From assembly GCA_014843695.1 (NCBI GenBank), contig CM026390.1:53782121-53846120 (forward strand): DNA of 64,000 bases. Reading direction: 5' to 3'. This document shows positions 42,601 through 57,491 of this stretch, in pieces; position 1 is the first letter of the stretch; each line of letters begins with the position of its first letter. Origin of the DNA: Archivesica marissinica (lineage: Eukaryota; Mollusca; Bivalvia; Venerida; Vesicomyidae). Both the position numbers and the translations under genes were made by a program. The notes under the pieces are model-generated. The model was not told where the DNA came from and did no database searches. It saw only the letters and a program-made list of their open reading frames with translations.

Positions 42601-45600
42601 AAGCTATAGCCTATAATGCACTGTCCCAAGCTATAGCCTATAATGCACTGTCCCAAGCTATAGCCTATAATGCACTGTCCCAAGCTATAGCATATAATGC
42701 ACTGTCCCAAGCTATAGCCTATAATGCATTGTCCCAAACTATAGCCTATAATGCATTGTCCCCAGCTTTAACCTATAATACATTTTCCCAAGCTATAGCC
42801 TATAATGCATTGTCCCAAACTATAGCCTATAATGCATTGTCCCCAGCTATAACCTATAATGCATTGTCCCAAGCTATAGCCTATAATGCACTGTCCCAAG
42901 CTATAGCCTATAATGCACTGTCCCAAGCTATAGCCTATAATGCACTGTCCCAAGCTATAGCCTATAATGCACTGTCCCAAGCTATAGCCTATAATGCACT
43001 ATCCCAAGCTATAGCCTATAATGCATTGTCCCAAGCTATAGCCTATAATGCATTGTCCCAAGCTATAGCCTATAATGCATTGTCCCAAGCTATAGCCTAT
43101 AATGCATTGTCCCAAGCTATAACCTATAATGCATTGTCCCAAGCTATAGCCTATAATGCATTGTCCCAAGCTTTAACCTATAATGCATTGTCCCAAGCTA
43201 TAGCCTATAATGCATTGACCCCAGCTATAATACACTGTCCCAAGCTATAACCTATAATGCACTGACCCCAGCTATAACCTATAATACACTGACCCAAGCT
43301 ATAACCTATAATGCACTGATCCCAGCTATAACCTATAATGCATTGTCCCAAGCTATAGCCTATAATGCATTGTCCCAAGCTATAGCCTATAATACACTGT
43401 CCCAAGCTATAGCCTATAATGCATTGTCCCAAGCTATAACCTATAATGCATTGTCCCAAGCTATAGCCTATAATGCATTGTACCAAGCTATAGCCTATAA
43501 TGCACTGTCCCAAGCTATAGCCTATAATGCACTGTCCCAAGCTATAGCCTATAATGCACTGTCCCAAGCTATAGCCTATAATGCACTGTCCCAAGCTATA
43601 GCCTATAATGCATTGTCCCAAGCTATAGCCTATAATGCATTGTCCCAAGCTATAGCCTATAATGCATTGTCCCAANNNNNNNNNNNNNNNNNNNNNNNNN
43701 NNNNNNNNNNNNNNNNNNNNNNNNNNNNNNNNNNNNNNNNNNNNNNNNNNNNNNNNNNNNNNNNNNNNNNNNNNNNNNNNNNNNNNNNNNNNNNNNNNNN
43801 NNNNNNNNNNNNNNNNNNNNNNNNNNNNNNNNNNNNNNNNNNNNNNNNNNNNNNNNNNNNNNNNNNNNNNNNNNNNNNNNNNNNNNNNNNNNNNNNNNNN
43901 NNNNNNNNNNNNNNNNNNNNNNNNNNNNNNNNNNNNNNNNNNNNNNNNNNNNNNNNNNNNNNNNNNNNNNNNNNNNNNNNNNNNNNNNNNNNNNNNNNNN
44001 NNNNNNNNNNNNNNNNNNNNNNNNNNNNNNNNNNNNNNNNNNNNNNNNNNNNNNNNNNNNNNNNNNNNNNNNNNNNNNNNNNNNNNNNNNNNNNNNNNNN
44101 NNNNNNNNNNNNNNNNNNNNNNNNNNNNNNNNNNNNNNNNNNNNNNNNNNNNNNNNNNNNNNNNNNNNNNNNNNNNNNNNNNNNNNNNNNNNNNNNNNNN
44201 NNNNNNNNNNNNNNNNNNNNNNNNNNNNNNNNNNNNNNNNNNNNNNNNNNNNNNNNNNNNNNNNNNNNNNNNNNNNNNNNNNNNNNNNNNNNNNNNNNNN
44301 NNNNNNNNNNNNNNNNNNNNNNNNNNNNNNNNNNNNNNNNNNNNNNNNNNNNNNNNNNNNNNNNNNNNNNNNNNNNNNNNNNNNNNNNNNNNNNNNNNNN
44401 NNNNNNNNNNNNNNNNNNNNNNNNNNNNNNNNNNNNNNNNNNNNNNNNNNNNNNNNNNNNNNNNNNNNNNNNNNNNNNNNNNNNNNNNNNNNNNNNNNNN
44501 NNNNNNNNNNNNNNNNNNNNNNNNNNNNNNNNNNNNNNNNNNNNNNNNNNNNNNNNNNNNNNNNNNNNNNNNNNNNNNNNNNNNNNNNNNNNNNNNNNNN
44601 NNNNNNNNNNNNNNNNNNNNNNNNNNNNNNNNNNNNNNNNNNNNNNNNNNNNNNNNNNNNNNNNNNNNNNNNNNNACATTGTCCCAAGCTATAGCCTATA
44701 ATGCATTGTCCCAAGCTATAGCCTATAATACATTGTCCCAAGCTATAGCCTATAATGCATTGTCCCAAGCTATAGCCTATAATGCACTGTCCCAAGCTAT
44801 AGCCTATAATGCATTGTCCCAAGCTATAGCCTATAATGCATTGTCCCAAGCTATAGCCTATAATGCATTGTCCCAAGCTATAGCCTATAATGCATTGTCC
44901 CAAGCTATAGCCTATAATGCATTGTCCCAAGCTATAGCCTATAATGCATTGTCCCAAGCTATAGCCTATAATGCAGTCCCAAGCTATAGCCTATAATGCA
45001 TTGTCCCAAGCTATAGCCTATAATGCATTGTCCCAAGCTTTAACCTATAATGCATTGTCCCAAGCTATAGCCTATAATGCATTGTCCCAAGCTATAGCCT
45101 ATAATGCATTGTCCCAAAATAGCCTATAATGCATTGTCCCAAGCTATAGCCTATAATGCATTGTCCCAAGCTTAACCTATAATGCATTGTCCCAAGCTAT
45201 AGCCTATAATGCATTGTCCCAGCTTTAACCTATAACGCAGTGTCCCAAGCTATAGCCTATAATGCATTGTCCCAAGCTTAGCCTATAATGCATTGTCCCA
45301 AGCTATAACCTATAATGCATTGTCCCCAGCTTTAACCTATAATGCATTGTCCCAAGCTATAGCCTATAATGCATTGTCCCAAGCTATAGCCTATAATGCA
45401 TTGTCCCAAGCTATAGCCTATAATGCATTGTCCCAAGCTATAGCCTATAATGCATTGTCCCAAACTATAGCCTATAATGCATTGTCCCCAGCTTTAACCT
45501 ATAATACATTGTCCCAAGCTATAGCCTATAATGCATTGTCCCAAACTATAGCCTATAATGCATTGTCCCCAGCTTTAACCTATAATGCATTGTCCCAAGC

Positions 45601-48600
45601 TATAGCCTATAATGCATTGTCCCAAGCTATAGCCTATAATGCATTGTCCCAAGCTATAGCCTATAATGCATTGTCCCAAGCTATAGCCTATAATGCATTG
45701 TCCCAAGCTATAGCCTATAATGCATTGTCCCAAGCTATAGCCTATAATGCATTGTCCCAAGCTATAGCCTATAATGCATTGTCCCAAGCTTTAACCTATA
45801 ATGCATTGTCCCAAGCTATAGCCTATAATGCATTGTCCCAAGCTTTAACCTATAATGCATTGTCCCAAGCTATAGCCTATAATGCATTGTCCCAGCTTTA
45901 ACCTATAATGCATTGTCCCAAGCTATAGCCTATAATGCATTGTCCCCAGCTATAGCCTATAATGCATTGTCCCAAGCTATAGCCTATAATGCATTGTCCC
46001 AAGCTATAGCCTATAATGCATTGTCCCCAGCTTTAGCCTATAATGCATTGTCCCAAGCTATAGCCTATAATGCATTGTCCCAAGCTATAGCCTATAATGC
46101 ATTGTCCCAGCTTTAACCTATAATGCATTGTCCCAAGCTATAGCCTATAATGCATTGTCCCAAACTATAGCCTATAATGCATTGTCCCCAGCTTTAACCT
46201 ATAATGCATTGTCCCCAGCTATAACCTATAATGCATTGTCCCCAGCTTTAACCTATAATGCATTGTCCCAAGCTATAGCCTATAATGCATTGTCCCAAGC
46301 TATAGCCTATAATGCATTGTCCCCAGCTATAACCTATAATGCATTGTCCCAAGCTATAGCCTATAATGCATTGTCCCAAGCTATAGCCTATAATGCATTG
46401 TCCCAAGCTATAGCCTATAATGCATTGTCCCAAGCTATAGCCTATAATGCATTGTCCCAAGCTATAGCCTATAATGCACTGTCCCAGCTATAGCCTATAA
46501 TGCATTGTCCCCTATAACCTATAATGCATTGTCCCAAGCTATAGCCTATAATGCATTGTCCCCAGCTTTAACCTATAAGCATTGTCCCAGCTATAGCCTA
46601 TAATGCATTGTCCCACTATAGCCTATAATGCATTGTCCCAAGCTATAGCCTATAATGCATTGTCCCAGCTATAGCCTATAATGCATGTCCCAAGCTATAG
46701 CCTATAATACACTGTCCCAAGCTATAGCCTATAATGCATTGTCCCAAGCTATAGCCTATAATGCACTGTCCCAAGCTATAGCCTATAATGCATTGTCCCA
46801 AGCTATAGCCTATAATGCATTGTCCCAAACTATAGCCTATAATGCATTGTCCCCAGCTTTAACCTATAATACATTTTCCCAAGCTATAGCCTATAATGCA
46901 TTGTCCCAAACTATAGCCTATAATGCATTGTCCCCAGCTTTAACCTATAATGCATTGTCCCAAGCTATAGCCTATAATGCATTGTCCCAAGCTATAGCCT
47001 ATAATGCATTGTCCCCAGCTTTAACCTATAATGCATTGTCCCAAGCTATAGCCTATAATGCATTGTCCCAAGCTATAGCCTATAATGCATTGTCCCAAGC
47101 TTTAACCTATAATGCATTGTCCCAAGCTATAGCCTATAATGCATTGTCCCAAGCTATAGCCTATAATGCATTGTCCCAAGCTATAACCTATAATGCATTG
47201 TCCCAAGCTATAGCCTATAATGCATTGTCCCAAGCTATAGCCTATAATGCATTGTCCCAAGCTATAGCCTATAATGCATTGTCCCAAGCTATAGCCTATA
47301 ATGCATTGTCCCAAGCTATAGCCTATAATGCATTGTCCCAAGCTTTAACCTATAATGCATTGTCCCAAGCTATAGCCTATAATGCATTGTCCCCAGCTTT
47401 AACCTATAATGCATTGTCCCAAGCTATAGCCTATAATGCATTGTCCCAAGCTATAGCCTATAATGCATTGTCCCCAGCTTTAACCTATAATGCATTGTCC
47501 CAAGCTATAGCCTATAATGCATTGTCCCAAACTATAGCCTATAATGCATTGTCCCCAGCTTTAACCTATAATGCATTGTCCCAAGCTATAGCCTATAATG
47601 CATTGTCCCAAGCTATAGCCTATAATGCATTGTCCCCAGCTTTAACCTATAATGCATTGTCCCCAGCTTTAACCTATAACACATTGTCCCAAGCTATAGC
47701 CTATAATGCATTGTCCCCAGCTATAGCCTATAATGCATTGTGCCAAGCTATAGCCTATAATGCATTGTGCCAAGCTATAGCCTATAATGCATTGTGCCAA
47801 GCTATAGCCTATAATGCATTGTGCCAAGCTATAGCCTATAATGCACTGTCCCAAGCTATAGCCTATAATGCACTGTGCCAAGCTATAGCCTATAATGCAC
47901 TGTCCCAAGCTATAGCCTATAATGCACTGTGCCAAGCTATAGCCTATAATGCATTGTCCCAAGCTATAGCCTATAATGCATTGTCCCAAGCTATAGCCTA
48001 TAATGCATTGTGCCAAGCTATAGCCTATAATGCATTGTGCAAAGCTATAGCCTATAATGCATTGTCCCCAGCTATAGCCTATAATGCATTGTACCCAGCT
48101 TTAACCTATAACACATTGTCCCAAGCTATAGCATATAATGCATTGTCCCAAGCTATAGCCTATAATACACTGTCCCAAGCTATAGCCTATAATGCATTGT
48201 CCCAAGCTATAACCTATAATGCACTGTCCCAAGCTATAGCCTATAATGCATTGTCCCAAGCTATAGCCTATAATGCATTGTCCCAAGCTATAGCCTATAA
48301 TGCATTGTCCCCAGCTTTAACCTATAATGCATTGTCCCAAGCTATAGCCTATAATGCATTGTCCCAAGCTATAGCCTATAATGCATTGTCCCAAGCTTTA
48401 ACCTATAATGCATTGTCCCAAGCTATAGCCTATAATGCATTGTCCCAAGCTATAGCCTATAATGCATTGTCCCAAGCTTTAACCTATAATGCATTGTCCC
48501 AAGCTATAGCCTATAATGCATTGTCCCAAGCTATAGCCTATAATGCATTGTCCCAAGCTATAGCCTATAATGCATTGTCCCAAGCTATAGCCTATAATGC

Positions 48601-51600
48601 ATTGTCCCAAGCTATAACCTATAATGCATTGTCCCAAGCTATAGCCTATAATGCATTGTCCCCAGCTTTAACCTATAACGCAGTGTCCCAAGCTATAGCC
48701 TATAATGCATTGTCCCAAGCTATAACCTATAATGCATTGTCCCAAGCTATAGCCTATAATGCATTGTCCCCAGCTTTAACCTATAATGCATTGTCCCAAG
48801 CTATAGCCTATAATGCATTGTCCCAAGCTATAGCCTATAATGCATTGTCCCCAGCTTTAACCTATAATGCATTGTCCCAAGCTATAGCCTATAATGCATT
48901 GTCCCAAACTATAGCCTATAATGCATTGTCCCCAGCTTTAACCTATAATGCATTGTCCCAAGCTATAGCCTATAATGCATTGTCCCAAGCTATAGCCTAT
49001 AATGCATTGTCCCCAGCTTTAACCTATAATGCATTGTCCCAAGCTATAGCCTATAATGCATTGTCCCAAGCTATAGCCTATAATGCATTGTCCCAAGCTA
49101 TAGCCTATAATGCATTGTCCCCAGCTTTAACCTATAATGCATTGTCCCAAGCTATAGCCTATAATGCATTGTCCCAAGCTATAGCCTATAATGCATTGTC
49201 CCAAGCTTTAACCTATAATGCATTGTCCCAAGCTATAGCCTATAATGCATTGTCCCAAGCTATAGCCTATAATGCATTGTCCCAAGCTATAGCCTATAAT
49301 GCATTGTCCCCAGCTTTAACCTATAATGCATTGTCCCAAGCTATAGCCTATAATGCATTGTCCCAAGCTATAGCCTATAATGCATTGTCCCAAGCTATAG
49401 CCTATAATGCATTGTCCCAAGCTATAGCCTATAATGCATTGTCCCAAGCTATAGCCTATAATGCATTGTCCCAAGCTATAGCCTATAATGCATTGTCCCA
49501 AGCTATAGCCTATAATGCATTGTCCCAAGCTATAGCCTATAATGCATTGTCCCCAGCTTTAACCTATAATGCATTGTCCCAAGCTATAGCCTATAATGCA
49601 TTGTCCCCAGCTTTAACCTATAACATTGTCCCAAGCTATAGCCTATAATGCAATGTCCCAAGCTATAGCCTATAATGCATTGTCCCAAGCTATAGCCTAT
49701 AATGCATTGTCCCAAGCTATAGCCTATAATGCATTGTCCCAAACTATAGCCTATAATGCATTGTCCCCAGCTTTAACCTATAATGCATTGTCCCAAGCTA
49801 TAGCCTATAATGCATTGTCCCAAGCTATAGCCTATAATGCATTGTCCCAAGCTATAACCTATAATGCATTGTCCCAAGCTATAGCCTATAATGCATTGTC
49901 CCAAGCTATAGCCTATAATGCATTGTCCCAAGCTTTAACCTATAATGCATTGTCCCAAGCTATAGCCTATAATGCATTGTCCCAAGCTATAGCCTATAAT
50001 GCATTGTCCCAAGCTTTAACCTATAATGCATTGTCCCAAGCTATAGCCTATAATGCATTGTCCCAAGCTATAGCCTATAATGCATTGTCCCAAGCTATAG
50101 CCTATAATGCATTGTCCCAAGCTATAGCCTATAATGCATTGTCCCAAGCTATAGCCTATAATGCATTGTCCCAAGCTATAGCCTATAATGCATTGTCCCA
50201 AGCTATAGCCTATAATGCATTGTCCCAAGCTTTAACCTATAATGCAGTGTCCCAAGCTATAGCCTATAATGCATTGTCCCCAGCTTTAACCTATAACGCA
50301 GTGTCCCAAGCTATAGCCTATAATGCATTGTCCCCAGCTTTAACCTATAACACATTGTCCCAAGCTATAGCCTATAATGCATTGTCCCCAGCTATAGCCT
50401 ATAATGCATTGTGCCAAGCTATAGCCTATAATGCATTGTGCCAAGCTATAGCCTATAATGCATTGTGCCAAGCTATAGCCTATAATGCATTGTGCCAAGC
50501 TATAGCCTATAATGCACTGTCCCAAGCTATAGCCTATAATGCACTGTGCCAAGCTATAACCTATAATGCACTGTCCCAAGCTATAGCCTATAATGCACTG
50601 TGCCAAGCTATAGCCTATAATGCATTGTCCCAAGCTATAGCCTATAATGCATTGTCCCAAGCTATAGCCTATAATGCATTGTGCCAAGCTATAGCCTATA
50701 ATGCATTGTGCAAAGCTATAGCCTATAATGCATTGTCCCCAGCTATAGCCTATAATGCATTGTACCCAGCTTTAACCTATAACACATTGTCCCAAGCTAT
50801 AGCCTATAATGCACTGTCCCAAGCTATAGCCTATAATGCATTGTCCCAAGCTATAACCTATAATGCACTGTCCCAAGCTATAGCCTATAATGCATTGTCC
50901 CAAGCTATAGCCTATAATGCATTGTCCCAAGCTATAGCCTATAATGCATTGTCCCCAGCTTTAACCTATAATGCATTGTCCCAAGCTATAGCCTATAATG
51001 CATTGTCCCAAGCTATAGCCTATAATGCATTGTCCCAAGCTTTAACCTATAATGCATTGTCCCAAGCTATAGCCTATAATGCATTGTCCCAAGCTATAGC
51101 CTATAATGCATTGTCCCAAGCTATAGCCTATAATGCATTGTCCCAAGCTATAGCCTATAATGCATTGTCCCAAGCTATAGCCTATAATGCATTGTCCCAA
51201 GCTATAGCCTATAATGCATTGTCCCAAGCTATAGCCTATAATGCATTGTCCCAAGCTATAGCCTATAATGCATTGTCCCAAGCTATAGCCTATAATGCAT
51301 TGTCCCCAGCTTTAACCTATAATGCAGTGTCCCAAGCTATAGCCTATAATGCATTGTCCCAAGCTATAGCCTATAATGCATTGTCCCAAGCTTTAACCTA
51401 TAATGCATTGTCCCAAGCTATAGCCTATAATGCATTGTCCCAAGCTATAGCCTATAATGCATTGTCCCAAGCTATAGCCTATAATGCATTGTCCCAAGCT
51501 ATAGCCTATAATGCATTGTCCCAAACTTTAACCTATAATGCATTGTCCCAAGCTATAGCCTATAATGCATTGTCCCCAGCTTTAACCTATAATGCATTGT

Positions 51601-54600
51601 CCCAAGCTATAGCCTATAATGCATTGTCCCAAGCTTTAACCTATAATGCATTGTCCCAAGCTATAGCCTATAATGCATTGTCCCCAGCTTTAACCTATAA
51701 TGCATTGTCCCAAGCTATAGCCTATAATGCATTGTCCCAAGCTATAGCCTATAATGCATTGTCCCCAGCTTTAACCTATAATGCATTGTCCCAAGCTATA
51801 GCCTATAATGCATTGTCCCAAGCTATAGCCTATAATGCATTGTCCCAAGCTATAGCCTATAATGCATTGTCCCAAGCTATAGCCTATAATGCATTGTCCC
51901 AAGCTATAGCCTATAATACACTGTCCCCAGCTATAACCTATAATGCATTGTCCCCAGCTTTAACCTATAATGCATTGTCCCCAGCTTTAACCTATAATGC
52001 ATTGTACCCAGCTTTAACCTATAACACATTGTCCCAAGCTATAGCCTATAATGCATTGTCCCAAGCTATAGCCTATAATACACTGTCCCAAGCTATAGCC
52101 TATAATGCATTGTCCCAAGCTATAACCTATAATGCACTGTCCCAAGCTATAGCCTATAATGCATTGTCCCAAGCTATAGCCTATAATGCATTGTCCCAAG
52201 CTATAGCCTATAATGCATTGTCCCCAGCTTTAACCTATAATGCATTGTCCCAAGCTATAGCCTATAATGCATTGTCCCAAGCTATAGCCTATAATGCATT
52301 GTCCCAAGCTATAGCCTATAATGCATTGTCCCAAGCTATAACCTATAATGCATTGTCCCAAGCTATAGCCTATAATGCATTGTCCCAAGCTATAGCCTAT
52401 AATGCATTGTCCCAAGCTTTAACCTATAATGCATTGTCCCAAGCTATAGCCTATAATGCATTGTCCCAAGCTATAGCCTATAATGCATTGTCCCAAGCTA
52501 TAGCCTATAATGCATTGTCCCAAGCTATAGCCTATAATGCATTGTCCCAAGCTTTAACCTATAATGCAGTGTCCCAAGCTATAGCCTATAATGCATTGTC
52601 CCCAGCTTTAACCTATAACGCAGTGTCCCAAGCTATAGCCTATAATGCATTGTCCCAAGCTTTAACCTATAATGCATTGTCCCAAGCTATAGCCTATAAT
52701 GCATTGTCCCAAGCTATAGCCTATAATGCATTGTCCCCAGCTTTAACCTATAATGCATTGTCCCAAGCTATAGCCTATAATGCATTGTCCCAAACTATAG
52801 CCTATAATGCATTGTCCCCAGCTTTAACCTATAATGCATTGTCCCAAGCTATAGCCTATAATGCATTGTCCCAAACTATAGCCTATAATGCATTGTCCCC
52901 AGCTTTAACCTATAATGCATTGTCCCCAGCTTTAACTATAATGCATTGTCCCCAGCTATAACCTATAATGCATTGTCCCAAGCTATAGCCTATAATGCAT
53001 TGTCCCAAGCTATAGCCTATAATGCATTGTCCCCAGCTTTAACCTATAATGCATTGTCCCAAGCTATAGCCTATAATGCATTGTCCCAAGCTATAGCCTA
53101 TAATGCATTGTCCCAAGCTATAGCCTATAATGCATTGTCCCAAGCTATAGCCTATAATGCATTGTCCCAAGCTATAGCCTATAATGCATTGTCCCCAGCT
53201 TTAACCTATAATGCATGTCCCAAGCTATAGCCTATAATGCATTGTCCCAAGCTATAGCCTATAATGCATTGTCCCAAGCTATAGCCTATAATGCATTGTC
53301 CCAAGCTTTAACCTATAATGCATTGTCCCAAGCTATAGCCTATAATGCATTGTCCCAAGCTATAGCCTATAATGCATTGTCCCAAGCTTTAACCTATAAT
53401 GCATTGTCCCAAGCTATAGCCTATAATGCATTGTCCCAAGCTATAACCTATAATGCATTGTCCCAAGCTATAGCCTATAATGCATTGTCCCAAGCTATAG
53501 CCTATAATGCATTGTCCCAAGCTTTAACCTATAATGCATTGTCCCAAGCTATAGCCTATAATGCATTGTCCCCAGCTTTAACCTATAATGCATTGTCCCA
53601 AGCTATAGCCTATAATGCATTGTCCCAAGCTTTAACCTATAATGCATTGTCCCAAGCTATAGCCTATAATGCATTGTCCCAAGCTATAGCCTATAATGCA
53701 TTGTCCCCAGCTTTAACCTATAATGCATTGTCCCAAGCTATAGCCTATAATGCATTGTCCCAAACTATAGCCTATAATGCATTGTCCCCAGCTTTAACCT
53801 ATAATGCATTGTCCCAAACTATAGCCTATAATGCATTGTTCCCAGCTTTAACCTATAATGCATTGTCCCCAGCTTTAACCTATAATGCATTGTCCCCAGC
53901 TTTAACCTATAATGCATTGTCCCAAGCAATAGCCTATAATACATTGTCCCAAGCTATAGCCTATAATGCATTGTCCCCAGCTTTAACCTATAATGCATTG
54001 TCCCAAGCTATAGCCTATAATGCATTGTCCCAAGCTATAGCCTATAATGCATTGTCCCAAGCTATAGCCTATAATGCATTGTCCCAAGCTATAGCCTATA
54101 ATGCATTGTCCCAAGCTATAGCCTATAATGCATTGTCCCAAGCTATAGCCTATAATGCATTGTCCCAAGCTATAGCCTATAATGCATTGTCCCAAGCTAT
54201 AGCCTATAATGCATTGTCCCAAGCTATAGCCTATAATGCATTGTCCCAAGCTATAGCCTATAATGCATTGTCCCAAGCTATAGCCTATAATACACTGTCC
54301 CCAGCTATAACCTATAATGCATTGTCCCCAGCTATAGCCTATAATGCATTGTCCCAAGCTATAACCTATAATGCATTGTCCCCAGCTTTAACCTATAATG
54401 CATTGTCCCCAGCTTTAACCTATAATGCATTGTCCCAAGCTATAGCCTATAATGCATTGTCCCAAGCTATAGCCTATAATGCATTGTCCCAAGCTATAGC
54501 CTATAATGCATTGTGCCAAGCTATAGCCTATAATGCATTGTCCCAAGCTATAGCCTATAATGCATTGTCCCAAGCTATAGCCTATAATGCATTGTCCCAA

Positions 54601-57486
54601 GCTATAGCCTATAATGCATTGTCCCAAGCTATAGCCTATAATGCATTGTCCCAAGCTATAGCCTATAATGCATTGTCCCAAGCTATAGCCTATAATGCAT
54701 TGTCCCAAGCTATAGCCTATAATGCATTGTCCCAAGCTATAGCCTATAATGCATTGTCCCAAGCTATAGCCTATAATGCATTGTCCCAAGCTATAGCCTA
54801 TAATGCATTGTCCCAAGCTATAGCCTATAATGCATTGTCCCAAGCGTTAACCTATAATGCAGTGTCCCAAGCTATAGCCTATAATGCATTGTCCCCAGCT
54901 TTAACCTATAACGCATTGTCCCAAGCTATAGCCTATAATGCATTGTCCCAAGCTTTAACCTATAATGCATTGTCCCAAGCTATAGCCTATAATGCATTGT
55001 CCCAAGCTATAGCCTATAATGCATTGTCCCAAGCTTTAGCCTATAATGCATTGTCCCAAGCTATAGCCTATAATGCATTGTCCCAAACTATAGCCTATAA
55101 TGCATTGTCCCCAGCTTTAACCTATAATGCATTGTCCCAAGCTATAGCCTATAATGCATTGTCCCAAGCTATAGCCTATAATGCATTGTCCCCAGCTTTA
55201 ACCTATAATGCATTGTCCCCAGCTTTAACCTATAATGCATTGTCCCAAGCAATAGCCTATAATACATTGTCCCAAGCTATAGCCTATAATGCATTGTCCC
55301 CAGCTTTAACATATAATGCATTGTCCCAAGCTATAGCCTATAATGCATTGTCCCAAGCTATAGCCTATAATGCATTGTCCCAAGCTATAGCCTATAATGC
55401 ATTGTCCCAAGCTATAGCCTATAATGCATTGTCCCAAGCTATAGCCTATAATGCATTGTCCCAAGCTATAGCCTATAATGCATTGTCCCAAGCTATAGCC
55501 TATAATGCATTGTCCCAAGCTATAGCCTATAATGCATTGTCCCAAGCTATAGCCTATAATGCATTGTCCCAAGCTATAGCCTATAATGCATTGTCCCAAG
55601 CTATAGCCTATAATGCATTGTCCCAAGCTATAGCCTATAATGCATTGTCCCAAGCTATAGCCTATAATACACTGTCCCCAGCTATAACCTATAATACACT
55701 GTCCCCAGCTATAGCCTATAATGCATTGTCCCCAGCTTTAACCTATAATGCATTGTCCCCAGCTTTAACCTATAATGCATTGTCCCCAGCTTTAACCTAT
55801 AATGCATTGTCCCCAGCTTTAACATATATAACACATTGTCCCAAGCTATAGCCTATAATGCATTGTCCCCAGCTATAGCCTATAATGCATTGTGCCAAGC
55901 TATAGCCTATAATGCACTGTGCCAAGCTATAGCCTATAATGCACTGTGCCAAGCTATAGCCTATAATGCATTGTCCCAAGCTATAGCCTATAATGCATTG
56001 TCCCAAGCTATAGCCTATAATGCATTGTGCCAAGCTATAGCCTATAATGCATTGTCCCCAGCTATAGCCTATAATGCAGTGTGCCAGCTATAGCCTATAA
56101 TGCATTGTGCCAAGCTATAGCCTATAATGCATTGTCCCCAGCTATAGCCTATAATGCATTGTGCAAAGCTATAGCCTATAATGCATTGTCCCCAGCTATA
56201 GCCTATAATGCATTGTGCCAAGCTATAGCCTATAATGCATTGTCCCCAGCTATAGCCTATAATGCATTGTGCCAGCTATAGCCTATAATGCATTGTGCCA
56301 AGCTATAGCCTATAATGCATTGTGCCAAGCTATAGCCTATAATGCATTGTCCCCAGCTATAGCCTATAATGCATTGTCCCAAGCTATAGCCTATAATGCA
56401 TTGTCCCCAGCTATTGCCTATAATGCATTGTGCCAAGCTATAGCCTATAATGCATTGTCCCAAGCTATAGCCTATAATACACTGTCCCCAGATATAGCCT
56501 ATAATGCATTGTCCCCAGCTTTAACCTATAATGCATTGTCCCCAGCTTTAACCTATAATGCATTGTACCCAGCTTTAACCTATAACACATTGTCCCAAGC
56601 TATAGCATATAATGCATTGTCCCAAGCTATAGCCTATAATACACTGTCCCAAGCTATAGCCTATAATGCATTGTCCCAAGCTATAACCTATAATGCACTG
56701 TCCCAAGCTATAGCCTATAATGCATTGTCCCAAGCTATAGCCTATAATGCATTGTCCCAAGCTATAGCCTATAATGCATTGTCCCAAGCTATAGCCTATA
56801 ATGCATTGTCCCAAGCTATAGCCTATACTGCATTGTCCCAAGCTTTAACCTATAATGCATTGTCCCAAGCTATAGCCTTTAATGCATTGACCCCAGCTAT
56901 AATACACTGTCCCCAGCTATAACCTATAATGCACTGACCCCAGCTATAACCTATTATACACTGACCCCAGCTATAACCTATTATGCACTGATCCCAGCTA
57001 TAACCTATAATGCACTGACCCCAGCTATAACCTATAATGCACTGATCCCAGCTATAACCTATAATGCACTGACCCCAGCTATAATCTATAATACACTGTC
57101 CCCAGCTATAACCTATAATACACTGTCCCCAGCTATAGCCTATAATACACTGACCCCAGCTATAACCTATAATACACTGACCCCAGCTATAGCCTATAAT
57201 ACACTGACCCCAGCTATAACTTATAATACACTGACCCCAGCTATAGCCTATAATACACTGACCCCAGCTATAACCTATAATACACTGACCCCAGCTATAA
57301 CCTATAATACACTGTCCCCAGCTATAGCCTATAATACACTGTCCCCAGCTATAGCCTATAATACACTGTCCCCAGCTATAACCTATAATACACGGTCCCC
57401 AGCTATAGCCTATAATACACTGACCCCAACTATAACCTATAATACACTGTCCCCAGCTATAGCCTATAATACACTGACTTTAACCT
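36608..57486. repeat. 20.9-kb minisatellite of 27-bp units
   Basis: About 735 visible units of GCATTGTCCCAAGCTATAGC plus CTATAAT, interrupted by a 1,000-N gap. The main variants are CACTGT for CATTGT, CCCCAGCTTTAACC for CCAAGCTATAGCC, CAAACTATAG, TGCCAAG and ACATTTTCCC. Variants recur in ordered blocks: 999 bp apart (37 units; GAATTG unit at about 40270 and 41269), 1,323 bp apart (49 units; CAAGCAAT at 53923 and 55246) and about 2,671 bp apart (99 units less 2 bp; TGCCAAG blocks near 47740 and 50411). The right edge (56885-57486) is diverged, with GACCCCAGCTATAACC units. Because 27 is a multiple of three, very long frames open on both strands; none is a gene. Confidence 0.97.
43676..44675. 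other. Assembly gap, 1,000 N
   Basis: Exactly 1,000 undetermined bases inside the 27-bp array. A round length suggests a placeholder, so the true array length is unknown. Confidence 0.95.
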
Positions 57487-57491
57487 ATAAA

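Noticed and set aside
36633..56922. Very long open frames on both strands (repeats of SQAIAYNAL on plus and IIGYSLGQC on minus, up to about 1,100 codons)
   Set aside because: They arise from a 27-bp unit without stops in those frames. There is no non-repeat coding sequence, no splice context, and the same array is open on both strands.
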